NCBI RefSeq assembly: GCF_023715845.1
Contig: NZ_JAMBOR010000020.1
Span: forward strand, 1-63,789
Direction: 5' to 3'
DNA from: Fictibacillus phosphorivorans
Lineage (GTDB): Bacteria; Bacillota; Bacilli; Bacillales; Fictibacillaceae
DNA length: 63,789 bases
The notes under the pieces were generated by a model that was not told where the DNA came from, made no database searches, and saw only the letters and a program-made list of their open reading frames with translations. The position numbers and the translations under genes are program-made. Position 1 is the stretch's first letter; every line of letters begins with the position of its first letter. This document shows positions 35,137-43,895 of the stretch, in pieces.

Positions 35137-35152
35137 TGTTGAGGCAAGCTGT

Positions 35153-35221
35153 TTACACAGGTCTTTTTGATTGCTTCTTGCATGTTTTCTTTCTTTTTTT
35201 AGATGAAAATAACGGTAACAC
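35153..35221 (-). CDS. Possible 22-aa basic peptide
   Basis: A minus-strand frame of 22 codons begins with GTG at 35221 and ends with TAA. AAAGGGGGG lies 6 bp upstream, one of the strongest ribosome binding sites in the window, and a terminator follows. The peptide is rich in Lys and Arg (LFSSKKRKKTCKKQSKRP). It is too short to recognise; a leader or antimicrobial-like peptide, or chance, are possible. Confidence 0.35.
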   Translation of the reverse strand: MLPLFSSKKRKKTCKKQSKRPV

Positions 35222-35261
35222 TATAGACCCCCCTTTCTATAAGTGAACCTGAAAAGAGAGG

Positions 35262-35295
35262 AACCCTCTCTTTTCTCTTTTATTTTACGCAAGCT
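35262..35295 (+). terminator. Terminator-like hairpin
   Basis: GAAAAGAGAG pairs with CTCTCTTTTC around GAACC, followed by TCTTTTATTTT on the plus strand. No plus-strand gene is evident before it. The remaining gap (34923-35417) has no other recognisable gene. Confidence 0.5.
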
Positions 35296-35357
35296 TGTCT
35301 AAAAGGTTTGGACAAACACTTATATTTCATAGAAAACGCTGCGCACAATTTTTTAAA

Positions 35358-35402
35358 CAAAAAAAACCACTGGCTTAATGGATTTACCATTAAACCAGTG
35401 GC
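35358..35402 (-). terminator. Terminator after POT transporter
   Basis: On the minus strand CCACTGGTTTAATGG pairs with CCATTAAGCCAGTGG and is followed by TTTTTTTTG. Confidence 0.9.
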
Positions 35403-35417
35403 TTACATAAAAAATGA

Positions 35418-36908
35418 TTAACGAATCCCTTTCATGAATCCTTGAATCTTTGGAGAGATTACGAAAAGTATTAAACTTAATAGAATGGCAACTCCACCGA
35501 TTGTACCGAAATACATCATTTCCGTTTCTGCAGAGTAGAACTTAACAATTTGAGCGTTGATTGCTTGTGCAGCGGCACTTGATAAGAACCATAAACTCAT
35601 GGTTTGTGCAGAGAATGCAGCTGGAGCTAATTTTGTTGTTGCTGAAAGTCCGACTGGTGACAATAGTAGCTCACCAAGTACAACGATAAAGTAACTAAGA
35701 ACGAGCCAAAATGGGTTTACTAATGTGTTCTCTCCGCCAAAATAAGCAGGCAGAAGAATAACCAAGAAGGATAGACCAGCAAATAACAAACTTAAAGCGA
35801 ATTTCTTAGGTACTGTAGGCTGACGATCTCCAAGCTTCACCCACATCCAAGCGAATACTGGCGCAAAAATGATAATAAATAATGGGTTCAACGATTGGAA
35901 CCAAGCTGGTGAAATCGTGAGACCAGCAAATTCAAGATCTGTACGCTTGTCCGCATAAGCAGCAAGAATCGTTGATCCTTGTTCTTGAATCGCCCAGAAC
36001 ATTACAGAAGCGATAAACAATGGAATATAGGCTAAGATTCTTGAGCGTTCTGTAGCGGTTGTTTTTGGACTGCGGTACATGACGATAAAATAGATCGTTG
36101 GAATCGTAATACCGAAAATACCTACTAAAGTAATAAATACATCAAGAGTAAAGATTCCAGCAGGAATTGTAATTCCTAAGATAACTGCTAATGCGACTAC
36201 AACAATTCCAGCGATTAATGAATATTTTTTCTTCTCAGCTGGAGAAAGTGGGTTAGGTACAGTAGCTCCTGCAAGACCTAAGTTTTTCTTTTTCGTTACA
36301 ACAAATACGATTAGACCTAATAACATACCAACTGCTGCAATTCCGAAACCTAAGTGGAAGCTCGTTTTAGCAACTTCACCTACGATTAACGGAGATATGA
36401 AAGCACCTAAGTTGATACCCATATAGAAAATACTGAATCCAGCATCACGTCGGTTATCTTCTGGAGCGTACATATCACCTACAACAGATGATACGTTAGG
36501 CTTAAGTAAACCCGTACCAATAACGATAAAGACCATTGAAACAAATAACATTGTCAGATCCCCTGGTAAGGACAGGACAATATGACCAATCATAATGAGA
36601 ATACCACCATAGAATAGTGCTCTAGATGTACCAAAAACTCTATCTGCTAACCAACCACCGATGACACCAGACATATATACGAGTGAACCATAAATGGACA
36701 TGATTGCTAATGCAGTGGATTCTTCAAGACCCAATCCACCTTTTGAAACTTCGTAGTACATATAATAAATGAGGATTGCTCTCATTCCATAGTAAGAAAA
36801 GCGCTCCCAAAATTCAGTGAAGAAAAGTGTGAATAGGCCTTTAGGATGTCCGAAGAAGCCTTTTTGAGGCACACTATCCACAATTTTCTGTCTATTTATG
36901 TCTGACAT
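35418..36908 (-). CDS. POT family proton-coupled di/tripeptide transporter
   Basis: A membrane protein of 496 aa of the proton-dependent oligopeptide transporter (PTR2/DtpT) family with 12-14 membrane segments. The family signature FTEFWERFSYYGMRAIL is near residues 30-46 and contains the ExxER motif of proton coupling; GTGLLKPNVSS and FSIFYMGINLGA are also conserved. It imports di- and tripeptides. It is monocistronic with its own terminator. Confidence 0.94.
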   Translation of the reverse strand: MSDINRQKIVDSVPQKGFFGHPKGLFTLFFTEFWERFSYYGMRAILIYYMYYEVSKGGLGLEESTALAIMSIYGSLVYMSGVIGGWLADRVFGTSRALFYGGILIMIGHIVLSLPGDLTMLFVSMVFIVIGTGLLKPNVSSVVGDMYAPEDNRRDAGFSIFYMGINLGAFISPLIVGEVAKTSFHLGFGIAAVGMLLGLIVFVVTKKKNLGLAGATVPNPLSPAEKKKYSLIAGIVVVALAVILGITIPAGIFTLDVFITLVGIFGITIPTIYFIVMYRSPKTTATERSRILAYIPLFIASVMFWAIQEQGSTILAAYADKRTDLEFAGLTISPAWFQSLNPLFIIIFAPVFAWMWVKLGDRQPTVPKKFALSLLFAGLSFLVILLPAYFGGENTLVNPFWLVLSYFIVVLGELLLSPVGLSATTKLAPAAFSAQTMSLWFLSSAAAQAINAQIVKFYSAETEMMYFGTIGGVAILLSLILFVISPKIQGFMKGIR

Positions 36909-37220
36909 AAGACAACCTCCTTTAGTTCATTAAATATAATACTTTGAAATATTTATTATTGTCAAAAGTTTTCGGCTAATCTATTATTGCAAATTCTTAC
37001 TTATTCGTAAATGGAAATTACCACCTACATAGGGGAAAAGCCTTATATAAGAGCAAGAATGAGTTAAATCCATTACTAAAAAAGACCTAAAAAATTAGTA
37101 TTATCTTTAAGGAGAAACTTTAATAGGAATGAATGGGAAAACACATGATAACATTGTGGGATTCACAAGTTTTCAGTAGTATAGAAGAAGAAGTTTAAGG
37201 TTTTGAAAAGAGGTCTTTAT

Positions 37221-38300
37221 ATGATTACTAATTCCATTTATGGATTAACATTTGAACAGCTTGCCGAATGGCTTTTAAAGCATGGACATAAACCATATCG
37301 AGCATCACAAGTTTGGGAATACCTTTACCGGAAGAGAGTAACGGATTTCTCTGAAATGACAGACGTTCATCAGGATTGTATTTCTCTTTTAAAAGAAAAT
37401 TTCGTGATCCATACGTTAGCGCAACATGTGAAACAAGAAGCATCTGACGGTACAGTTAAGTTCTTATTTAAACTGAAGGATGGCAACTTAATTGAAACTG
37501 TCTTGATGAAGCATAAATACGGATTATCCGTTTGTGTTACTACTCAAGTAGGCTGCAACATCGGATGCAGTTTTTGTGCAAGCGGCTTATTAACCAAGAC
37601 GCGAGATCTAACGAGTGGCGAAATCGTAGAGCAGATCATGAATGTTCAGCATCATTTAGATCAAGCAGGAAACGGGGAGAAAGTAAGTCATATCGTCGTG
37701 ATGGGAATCGGTGAGCCCTTTGATAATTTTGAGAACATGATCGACTTCTTAAAGGTGGTCATTGATCAAAAAGGACTTGCGATCGGATCCAGACACATAA
37801 CGGTTTCGACGAGTGGGATCGTCAACAAGATCTATGAATTTGCGGATACAAAAATCCCTGTGAACCTAGCAATATCCTTGCACGCACCTAATAATGAATT
37901 ACGTACGAAAATCATGAAAATCAACCGAGCGTACCCGCTTGAAAAATTGATGGATTCAATCAATTATTATATCGAGAAAACGAACCGCCGTATAACAATC
38001 GAATACATCTTACTTAAAGATGTGAATGATCATATAGAAGAAGCAAATGAACTCGCAGCACTCTTTCAGGATAAAAAGAAAAAAGTGTATATCAACCTCA
38101 TTCCATATAATCCGGTCGATGAGCACAGTCAATATCAAAGAAGTGAGCAAGAATCCGTACTAGCTTTTTATGATACGCTCAAAAAGAACGGAATCAACTG
38201 CAAAATCCGCCAAGAGCACGGAACGGATATTGATGCGGCCTGCGGTCAGTTAAGAAGTAAGCAGATAAAAAAAGAAAAAGATAAGTCAGTTAATCTTTAA
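37221..38300 (+). CDS. RlmN-like radical SAM 23S rRNA adenine methyltransferase
   Basis: A radical SAM enzyme of 359 aa of the RlmN/Cfr family. The FeS cluster motif CNIGCSFC and the GEPFDNF segment are intact, as is the C-terminal [13 protein letters not shown] with the methyl-carrying cysteine. RlmN makes 2-methyladenosine 2503 in 23S rRNA and in some tRNAs. Residues around the motifs resemble RlmN more than Cfr. The start at 37221 follows AGAGGT; a TTG at 37203 has no ribosome binding site. In Bacillus the main rlmN lies elsewhere (near prkC), so this may be a second copy. Confidence 0.88.
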   Translation: MITNSIYGLTFEQLAEWLLKHGHKPYRASQVWEYLYRKRVTDFSEMTDVHQDCISLLKENFVIHTLAQHVKQEASDGTVKFLFKLKDGNLIETVLMKHKYGLSVCVTTQVGCNIGCSFCASGLLTKTRDLTSGEIVEQIMNVQHHLDQAGNGEKVSHIVVMGIGEPFDNFENMIDFLKVVIDQKGLAIGSRHITVSTSGIVNKIYEFADTKIPVNLAISLHAPNNELRTKIMKINRAYPLEKLMDSINYYIEKTNRRITIEYILLKDVNDHIEEANELAALFQDKKKKVYINLIPYNPVDEHSQYQRSEQESVLAFYDTLKKNGINCKIRQEHGTDIDAACGQLRSKQIKKEKDKSVNL

Positions 38301-38307
38301 TAAAGTT

Positions 38308-38341
38308 GAGGATATCTCTTTAATGAGGTATCTTCTTTTTT
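38308..38341 (+). terminator. Terminator after RlmN-like gene
   Basis: GAGGATATC pairs imperfectly with GGTATCTTC around TCTTTAATGA, followed by TTTTTTT. Confidence 0.65.
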
Positions 38342-38361
38342 TATTGAATTTATGTAGTAAC

Positions 38362-38473
38362 GACTCATAGAAAAGCAGTAATGACTCATAGAAAGCGTAT
38401 TTAGACCCCTAGAAATTTGGTTGACTCATAGAGAGCTCATTTCGGGTCATAGAGATTATTTTTTGACTCATAG
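38362..38473. repeat. About 21-bp phased repeat array, core GACTCATAG
   Basis: The core GACTCATAG begins at 38362, 38383, 38423 and 38465, with variants GACCCCTAG at 38404 and GGGTCATAG at 38444: spacings 21, 21, 19, 21 and 21 bp. The bases after the core are usually AAA or AGA. The array lies between the RlmN-like gene and an acetyltransferase gene, just upstream of a DnaA-box cluster. Confidence 0.8.
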
Positions 38474-38509
38474 CGTTCTATAGATTTTATTTTTTAGAGG
38501 GAATAAAGT

Positions 38510-38589
38510 TTATCAACATGTGGATAAGTCAGATCGCAAAAGTTTATCCACAAAACAGATCAAAAACAGATAGAAAAAATTAATCCACA
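38510..38589. promoter_or_regulatory. Cluster of DnaA-box-like sites
   Basis: TTATCCACA occurs exactly at 38544-38552 (plus) and 38519-38527 (minus, TGTGGATAA), with one-mismatch forms at 38510-38518 (TTATCAACA) and 38581-38589 (TAATCCACA). Four sites in 80 bp of intergenic DNA suggest a DnaA-binding cluster. Confidence 0.55.
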
Positions 38590-38688
38590 GCTTAATCATG
38601 CAAGATGAACAAGAGTTTAAAGATAGCAGGAATCCTCTAAGTACTAGAGAAGTTAAATGAGGAGAAACATATAAAGCGAGGATTATTT

Positions 38689-39228
38689 ATGGAAAGTAAG
38701 ATTATAATCAAGTCTTTAGGTTTAGAGGATTTAAAGGACACTTTTTTAAAGGATTTTAAACGTTACCAAGTGACCCATAAGGTTTTATTTATGGAAGATG
38801 ATCAATATAAAGTGAAGTCTGATCATTTTGTTGATGATTGGGATGATGTTAAGAAAGCTCAAGTACTCTCGGATCTACGTACTTGTCTTTTAAAGGGCGG
38901 GAAAGTGATAGGTGCTTTTATTAGTGAGGAACTAGCTGGCTTTGCCAATATCGAAAGCTCTTTATTTGGCTCGAAAAAAGAATATGTAGAACTTCCTTAT
39001 ATTCACGTCTCTTCAGATCGAAGAGGTTATGGGATAGGGAAAAAGATGTTTAATAAATGCTGTGAAGAAGCAAAAAGGCTAGGAGCAGCAAAGCTTTATA
39101 TTGCAGCACATCCATCTGTTGAATCACAGGGATTTTATGAAGCGGTGGGTTGCAAAAAGGCTGTTGAAATCAACGATGAAATAAAAGCGAGGGAACCGCT
39201 GGATATCCAGCTCGAAAAAGTTTTATAA
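38689..39228 (+). CDS. GNAT family N-acetyltransferase
   Basis: A protein of 179 aa. The acetyl-CoA motif is SSDRRGYGIGKKMFNKCCEEAKRLGA (about residues 108-133), followed by the SVESQGFYEAVGCKKA segment. The substrate is unknown. Its leader contains the DnaA-box cluster, which could influence its expression. Confidence 0.87.
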   Translation: MESKIIIKSLGLEDLKDTFLKDFKRYQVTHKVLFMEDDQYKVKSDHFVDDWDDVKKAQVLSDLRTCLLKGGKVIGAFISEELAGFANIESSLFGSKKEYVELPYIHVSSDRRGYGIGKKMFNKCCEEAKRLGAAKLYIAAHPSVESQGFYEAVGCKKAVEINDEIKAREPLDIQLEKVL

Positions 39229-39234
39229 ATAGGA

Positions 39235-39272
39235 AAAAGACTCCTTTCAGCGGAAGAGGAGTCTTTTTATTA
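39235..39272. terminator. Bidirectional terminator between convergent genes
   Basis: AAAAAGACTCCT pairs with AGGAGTCTTTTT around TTCAGCGGAAG, with T runs on both strands. Confidence 0.88.
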
Positions 39273-40823
39273 TTATGCATAGACGTTTACTTTTTCAACG
39301 AAGGCATTCTTAACATCTGTTCCTACTTCAACAGCGGTTGTAAAATACTTATCACAGTTAATATTTTGAATAACAATATCATCCGCACGGTGACTGCCTC
39401 CATAGACTTTAATAGCGGGCCCAGCTGTCGTAAAGTCTTTTATAGATACATGCTGCAAGAAGACATTGCGTGCACGGTATTGTATGGCGATAAGAGGATT
39501 TTTCTTATAATCATAATGGGGATCGCCAATAAGGGTGAAATGGTTGATCAATACATGGTTATACCCGGATACAACGAGTCCTCGTGGTGATGAGCCTTCG
39601 TATAAATCAGTATATACGGGTGCAACTGCTACGATGTTGGTCGCAGAGATATGAAAAGCTGTTTTTGATTCATCATCTACATCTTTATGGTGGCCGATGT
39701 GTCTGAAATTATAGGATCGATTATCTTTTACAGACAAATGACCAACAATATGGACATTAGAAGCAGCGGAAGCATTATGGTGAGCTTTTATTTCCAAACC
39801 TCCAAAACACCTTGTAGTGGAGTTATTTAAAAGCCAGACGTTCTGAGAGCCATCATCGATTTCAATACCATTAGAGTTCGAAAAGCCTTTCTTATGCGAT
39901 CTTCCGCTAGGATCACACATATGGCAGTTAGAAATAAAAATATGTGAGGAGTGATGAGTTGTTATGCCGTCATCTCCAAAACCAAAGCCATTAAGGTTAT
40001 CTAGCCAAATATATTTACTTCCTCCCCTTGAAAGCGTTCCATCCCCTAGATAGGTATAAACAGAAGATGAAACATCAAAGCAGTGCAGGCCAGGATTAAT
40101 AGCCTCTATCTCATGCATCCAGCCGTATTTGACATTAGCGAAGGTAAGACAGCTGGAACGATTGTTACCCGCGCTAGTTTTTTCGACAGCTCCTAACCTT
40201 TCGATGTTCCAATCTAAGCTCATTCCTTTGACAAAAATATGACTGTTGCCCCAGAAATGGTTTTTATTTGTGATCAGCCATTTACTCTTTGGTGACTGGT
40301 CATGCAGTTTTAAGACAGTCTTTTCCTTTCCTTCCCCTATTAAGCATGTCCAAGAGGGTAGTTTTATCCCTTTTGTGAGATAAATACCTTCTGGAACGCG
40401 TACAATGACTTTCCCTCGTCCTATAGCTTTCTTAAAAGCCTTTGTATCATCAGCCACTCCATCTCCAATCGCTCCATAATCTTTTACGTTTACTTCCTCT
40501 TTTACTTCTTCTACGAGTTTCATATATTGGTCATCCAGCTTACTTTTCCATGTTGGAAAAATAGATTCCTTTGAATCACAGCAAATTTGAGTCGTGGATA
40601 CTTTTTTATAGCCCATATTCTTAACAAGAGCCCTTTTCGTCAGTACTTTCATCCAATTCAATCTTGATGAATTTTGTTCATTTTTATTTGTATAGTGACT
40701 TCGTTCTTCAAATAATGTTTCAGTATTTAATAGTGCTTCTTTTAATGAAAAACTCCTATCATGAAATTCTCTAATTATATCTGCATTCTTTTTCGGATCG
40801 TGTTTTTTCTCTAAATGTACCAA
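39273..40823 (-). CDS. Right-handed beta-helix protein of pectate lyase 3 type
   Basis: A protein of 516 aa. Residues 1-105 are a charged N-terminal region of no recognised fold; from about 112 a Pectate_lyase_3 motif VKDYGAIGDGVADDTKAFKKAI opens a right-handed parallel beta-helix rich in HIFISNCHM-like and NVHIVG-like strands. Such folds occur in polysaccharide lyases, phage tail spikes and surface or spore-associated proteins. There is no signal peptide. The start is TTG with GAGGTG 8 bp upstream on the minus strand. Its activity is unknown. Confidence 0.8.
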   Translation of the reverse strand: MVHLEKKHDPKKNADIIREFHDRSFSLKEALLNTETLFEERSHYTNKNEQNSSRLNWMKVLTKRALVKNMGYKKVSTTQICCDSKESIFPTWKSKLDDQYMKLVEEVKEEVNVKDYGAIGDGVADDTKAFKKAIGRGKVIVRVPEGIYLTKGIKLPSWTCLIGEGKEKTVLKLHDQSPKSKWLITNKNHFWGNSHIFVKGMSLDWNIERLGAVEKTSAGNNRSSCLTFANVKYGWMHEIEAINPGLHCFDVSSSVYTYLGDGTLSRGGSKYIWLDNLNGFGFGDDGITTHHSSHIFISNCHMCDPSGRSHKKGFSNSNGIEIDDGSQNVWLLNNSTTRCFGGLEIKAHHNASAASNVHIVGHLSVKDNRSYNFRHIGHHKDVDDESKTAFHISATNIVAVAPVYTDLYEGSSPRGLVVSGYNHVLINHFTLIGDPHYDYKKNPLIAIQYRARNVFLQHVSIKDFTTAGPAIKVYGGSHRADDIVIQNINCDKYFTTAVEVGTDVKNAFVEKVNVYA

Positions 40824-40892
40824 TTTCGTCTCACCTCTGTTTCATTTCATCGGTCTATATTTAATGATTCCCGTCCGATAATTTTATAATCA

Positions 40893-41085
40893 GCAAACAA
40901 AATTGAGTAGGGGAGGGCTCGCAAACAAAAAAGTTTATATGCAAACAAATAAGTTTACATGTTTGCGAAAATGTTTGCATTTGTTTGCAATTAAGTTTAC
41001 ATGTTTGCAAATGCGCAAACATATTGGTGCGAAAGGGTTTGTGGGAATGCAAGGTAATTGTTTACAATATTGTTTGCATGTTTAC
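40893..41085. repeat. GTTTGC/GCAAAC repeat array, candidate parC centromere
   Basis: Nine exact copies of GCAAAC or GTTTGC (starting at 40893, 40921, 40941, 40961, 40973, 40983, 41003, 41015 and 41072) and four copies of GTTTAC (40953, 40995, 41060 and 41080) crowd into 193 bp directly upstream of the ParM-like gene. Type II partition loci have such repeats, bound by ParR, next to or around the parM promoter. No coding frame explains this composition. Confidence 0.7.
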
Positions 41086-41188
41086 GTTTTTGTTAAAAGA
41101 AAAAATAGGCATTGTTAAATTTGCCGATCCATTCTAATCTATTAATATAGCAACAAAATAACAATTGAAAAAAGAAAGGATGAGTACC

Positions 41189-42376
41189 GTGAGTAAATCT
41201 AGAATTGCAGCAATTGATGTAGGTAATGATTCTTTAAAAGGGATATTTGGAAAATTAGAACATGAGCTGAACATACCAAACGTAATCGCACGAGATATTG
41301 AAGACCGTCCTGTAATCGGGATTGAAGAATTAGACAGTAAAAATCCATTAGAAGGCATACATATTAGAGTCCACTCCCCTGCTCTTAAAGAAAACAATGT
41401 GATTTATCGTGTTGGTGAATTGGCGGCTAAAAGTGATAACTCTACAGAATTAGATCCGGGCAGCAGCAAATCTGAAGAAGATCAAACATTGATCATGTTA
41501 TTTGCAGCGCTTGCTCTAGACGCCGTTAAGGAAGAAAACGCTAAAACATTCACTAAAAACAATAATGTACTTGATACAAGCTATATTTTAGGTACTGGAT
41601 TGCCTCTTCGTGAAGTAAAAGAAGGAAAAGATGCTGGATACCGCTCTAAGCTTCTAGGCTCGGTTCACCAAGTAGAATTTTTAGTGACACCAAAGTATCA
41701 AGGATTGAAAGTAAACATTAAGTTTGATGAAGTAAAAGTCTATCCAGAAGGTTTTGCTGCTTTCATCAACCTAGTAATGGATAATGACTTGAATATCATC
41801 AATAAAGATCTGATTGACAAGCCTATCCTCATTCAAGATATTGGCGGACTATCAACAGATATCGCAGTAATTAAGAATAGAAATGTTGATGATGACAAAG
41901 CACAAGGGTTTAACCTTGGTGTTTCTGAAGCTTTAGAGCAGATCAGAGAAGAAATTCGTTCCAAACACGGTGTTGAGCTAGACAGCCGACGTGATGTAGT
42001 AGAAATTATTACGAAAAAGACAAACCGTAATCATATTATGGTGCGCGGAAGCCGTACAAGCGTCCACGATATTACGGACCGTATCTTGGTAGACTTAGCT
42101 AAAAAACAATACCGTCTGCTTCGTAATGTGTGGCAAAAGAATTCTCAGACTGAAATCTGCTATTTTGTTGGCGGTGGTTCTGCCGTCTTAAAGGATTATA
42201 TTAAGACACTTAATAATAATCTTGATGGCTACAACATCGATTTTTTTGAGGATGAAAAAGAAAGCATCTGGATGATGGCTAATGCTTATTACAAGCTGAT
42301 TTCGGATCACATTAAGAGAACAACAAAAGAAGAACAAAAGAGTGAGGACAAAGAGAAAAAAGCCGTTAAAGCTTAA
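41189..42376 (+). CDS. ParM/StbA-family actin-like ATPase
   Basis: A protein of 395 aa of the plasmid-segregation actin family. The phosphate-1 motif IAAIDVGNDSLKGIFG is at the N-terminus, phosphate-2 IQDIGGLSTDIAVI near 217-230, and the adenosine motif YFVGGGSAVL near 330-340. ParM-type proteins form ATP-driven filaments that push apart DNA molecules bound by ParR. The GTG at 41189 is preferred since AAAGG is 9 bp upstream; a TTG at 41165 and an ATG at 41180 abut or lie before that site. It is followed 13 bp later by a ParR-like gene. Its chromosomal neighbours make this atypical. Confidence 0.9.
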   Translation: MSKSRIAAIDVGNDSLKGIFGKLEHELNIPNVIARDIEDRPVIGIEELDSKNPLEGIHIRVHSPALKENNVIYRVGELAAKSDNSTELDPGSSKSEEDQTLIMLFAALALDAVKEENAKTFTKNNNVLDTSYILGTGLPLREVKEGKDAGYRSKLLGSVHQVEFLVTPKYQGLKVNIKFDEVKVYPEGFAAFINLVMDNDLNIINKDLIDKPILIQDIGGLSTDIAVIKNRNVDDDKAQGFNLGVSEALEQIREEIRSKHGVELDSRRDVVEIITKKTNRNHIMVRGSRTSVHDITDRILVDLAKKQYRLLRNVWQKNSQTEICYFVGGGSAVLKDYIKTLNNNLDGYNIDFFEDEKESIWMMANAYYKLISDHIKRTTKEEQKSEDKEKKAVKA

Positions 42377-42389
42377 GTAGGGTGATGAA

Positions 42390-42974
42390 ATGGATAAAAA
42401 ATCTGCCAATGAAATAACCAGAGGAAAGACGATCGCTTTTCGGATACCCTCTGATACCCCTGATCACGTCTTAAAAGAGCTCCAAAAGCTTAAAGAGACA
42501 GAGAGACGCAACTTTTCCAGCAGGATTTCAGAGTTCGTCATGCAGGGTGTTGGACAAACCATTCAGAAAGATAGAGAAACCATCACCATCCCGCTCCCAA
42601 AAAATTTAAATAAAATGCAAAGGGATTGGCTTAAGCATGAGCATTCTGAGGCATTATTAGGCAATATTATGTATCAGCTTATATCGAATCCCGTAAGAAC
42701 GGCTTCATTACTTGCCGCTTTAAACAGCAACTCTACAGATATTGACGAAGCGTTATATCTGCAAGAAGAGCAGGAAGATGAAGTTACGTTAAACAAGTAT
42801 GATGAGCCAGCCGTTCAGCCCGCTCCCATTGATGATTTTGACGATGATGATTTAAGTCAATTTGATTGGAATAACGCAAAACGTGAAGAGGAAGAACCGA
42901 ATGAGGAACCGAAAGATCCTGAAAAGGAAATGGAAGATCTACTAGGAGACTTCCTCGCTCATATGAATAAGTAA
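42390..42974 (+). CDS. ParR-like DNA-binding adaptor
   Basis: A protein of 194 aa. Residues 10-60 (KTIAFRIPSDTPDHVLKELQ, then FSSRISEFVMQGV) fit a ribbon-helix-helix DNA-binding domain of the kind found in ParR. The C-terminal 60 residues are strongly acidic (DDFDDDDLSQFDW and an EEEEPNEEPKDPEKEMEDLL stretch), as expected for the part that captures the ParM filament tip. AGGGTG precedes the ATG. It would bind the repeat array upstream of the ParM-like gene; this is inferred from gene order. Confidence 0.75.
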   Translation: MDKKSANEITRGKTIAFRIPSDTPDHVLKELQKLKETERRNFSSRISEFVMQGVGQTIQKDRETITIPLPKNLNKMQRDWLKHEHSEALLGNIMYQLISNPVRTASLLAALNSNSTDIDEALYLQEEQEDEVTLNKYDEPAVQPAPIDDFDDDDLSQFDWNNAKREEEEPNEEPKDPEKEMEDLLGDFLAHMNK

Positions 42975-42979
42975 TATCT

Positions 42980-43012
42980 AGCGCAGCTGACTTTATAGCT
43001 GCGCTTTTTTTT
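42980..43012 (+). terminator. Terminator of the par operon
   Basis: AGCGCAGCT pairs perfectly with AGCTGCGCT around GACTTTAT and is followed by eight T. Confidence 0.9.
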
Positions 43013-43192
43013 CTGGAAATTACCGTTTGTTCTCTGTATACGAAGGGAAGGTCTCGCAATGGGCACAGAATACTATTATAAGTTTTAAATAAATGCAGGT
43101 TCATTTTTAAAGCTGCTTTTTTTATTTGAGAATGAAATAAAAAGATTTACCCAAACTACCTAGGAAACGAAAATAAGTTAAGGAGAGATTAT

Positions 43193-43846
43193 ATGAAGAA
43201 AAAAATTATGTCGATATTCATGGTTTTAGCAATCACATTCCCTGTATTTTCAACCCCGCTACAAGTCGATGCAAAAGCACAACGGGATCAGGGACCTTGC
43301 TATAGTCAAAATGCATTGAACCTGTATTCTACTCAGAGAAGACTTTGGAAGGACCACGTTTATTGGACAAGAAGCTATGTTCAAAGTGCTTTGTCAGGAC
43401 ATCCCAATAAAGATGCAGTTCTAAAACGATTATTGCAAAACCAAAAGGATATCGGCAATTCTATTAAGCCTTATTATGGAGATGCAGCTGGTAACCAACT
43501 TGCTAAGTTATTGACAGAACATATTGTTCTAGCAGGGCAGCTAGTAGATGCACTAAGTAAAGGAGATAAGGTTAATGCAGATAAATATAATAAAGAATGG
43601 TACCGAAACGTTGATGAAATAGCAGCATTTTTAAGCAAGGCTAACCCTAAATGGGAAGAACAAGAATTGAGAAACCTTCTGCATATGCATTTGCAGATTT
43701 TAACGAGTGAAGTTGCAGCATTTTTAAACAAAGATTGGACTGGGGAGATTATTGCTTTTGATAAAGGTATCAATCATATCCTTGTTCTAGCGGACGAGAT
43801 AACGAACGGTATCATGAAGCAGTTCCCACATCAATTTAGAAGTTAA
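43193..43846 (+). CDS. Secreted helical protein of unknown function
   Basis: A protein of 217 aa with a clear signal peptide (residues 1-27, cleavage expected after VDAKA). The mature part is predicted to be mostly helical, beginning DQGPCYSQNALNLYSTQRRLW, and contains repeated segments such as GNSIKPYYGDAAGN and LLTEHIVLAGQLVDALSKGD. Similar secreted proteins occur in Bacillus and are sometimes given misleading enzyme names; I see no catalytic motif. AAGGAGAG (43180-43187) precedes the ATG. It follows the par operon but has its own terminators on both sides. Confidence 0.75.
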   Translation: MKKKIMSIFMVLAITFPVFSTPLQVDAKAQRDQGPCYSQNALNLYSTQRRLWKDHVYWTRSYVQSALSGHPNKDAVLKRLLQNQKDIGNSIKPYYGDAAGNQLAKLLTEHIVLAGQLVDALSKGDKVNADKYNKEWYRNVDEIAAFLSKANPKWEEQELRNLLHMHLQILTSEVAAFLNKDWTGEIIAFDKGINHILVLADEITNGIMKQFPHQFRS

Positions 43847-43850
43847 AAGA

Positions 43851-43889
43851 AAAAATGACCCGCATTCAAATTGAGCGGGTCATTTTTAT
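43851..43889. terminator. Bidirectional terminator
   Basis: AAAAATGACCCGC pairs perfectly with GCGGGTCATTTTT around ATTCAAATTGA, ending both the secreted protein gene and the minus-strand 57-aa gene. Confidence 0.9.
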
Positions 43890-43895
43890 ATACGT

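Noticed and set aside
37221-38300. Cfr-type resistance methyltransferase
   Set aside because: The sequence around the FeS motif and the GEPFDNF segment follow RlmN; a Cfr assignment would need a tree.
40903-41118. Plus-strand frame of 71 codons upstream of the ParM-like gene
   Set aside because: It is an accident of the GTTTGC/GCAAAC repeats, with repetitive translation and no ribosome binding site.
41189-42974. Integrated plasmid or prophage around the par genes
   Set aside because: No replication initiator, integrase, relaxase or phage gene lies nearby and no flanking att repeats were found; only the cassette itself is plasmid-like.
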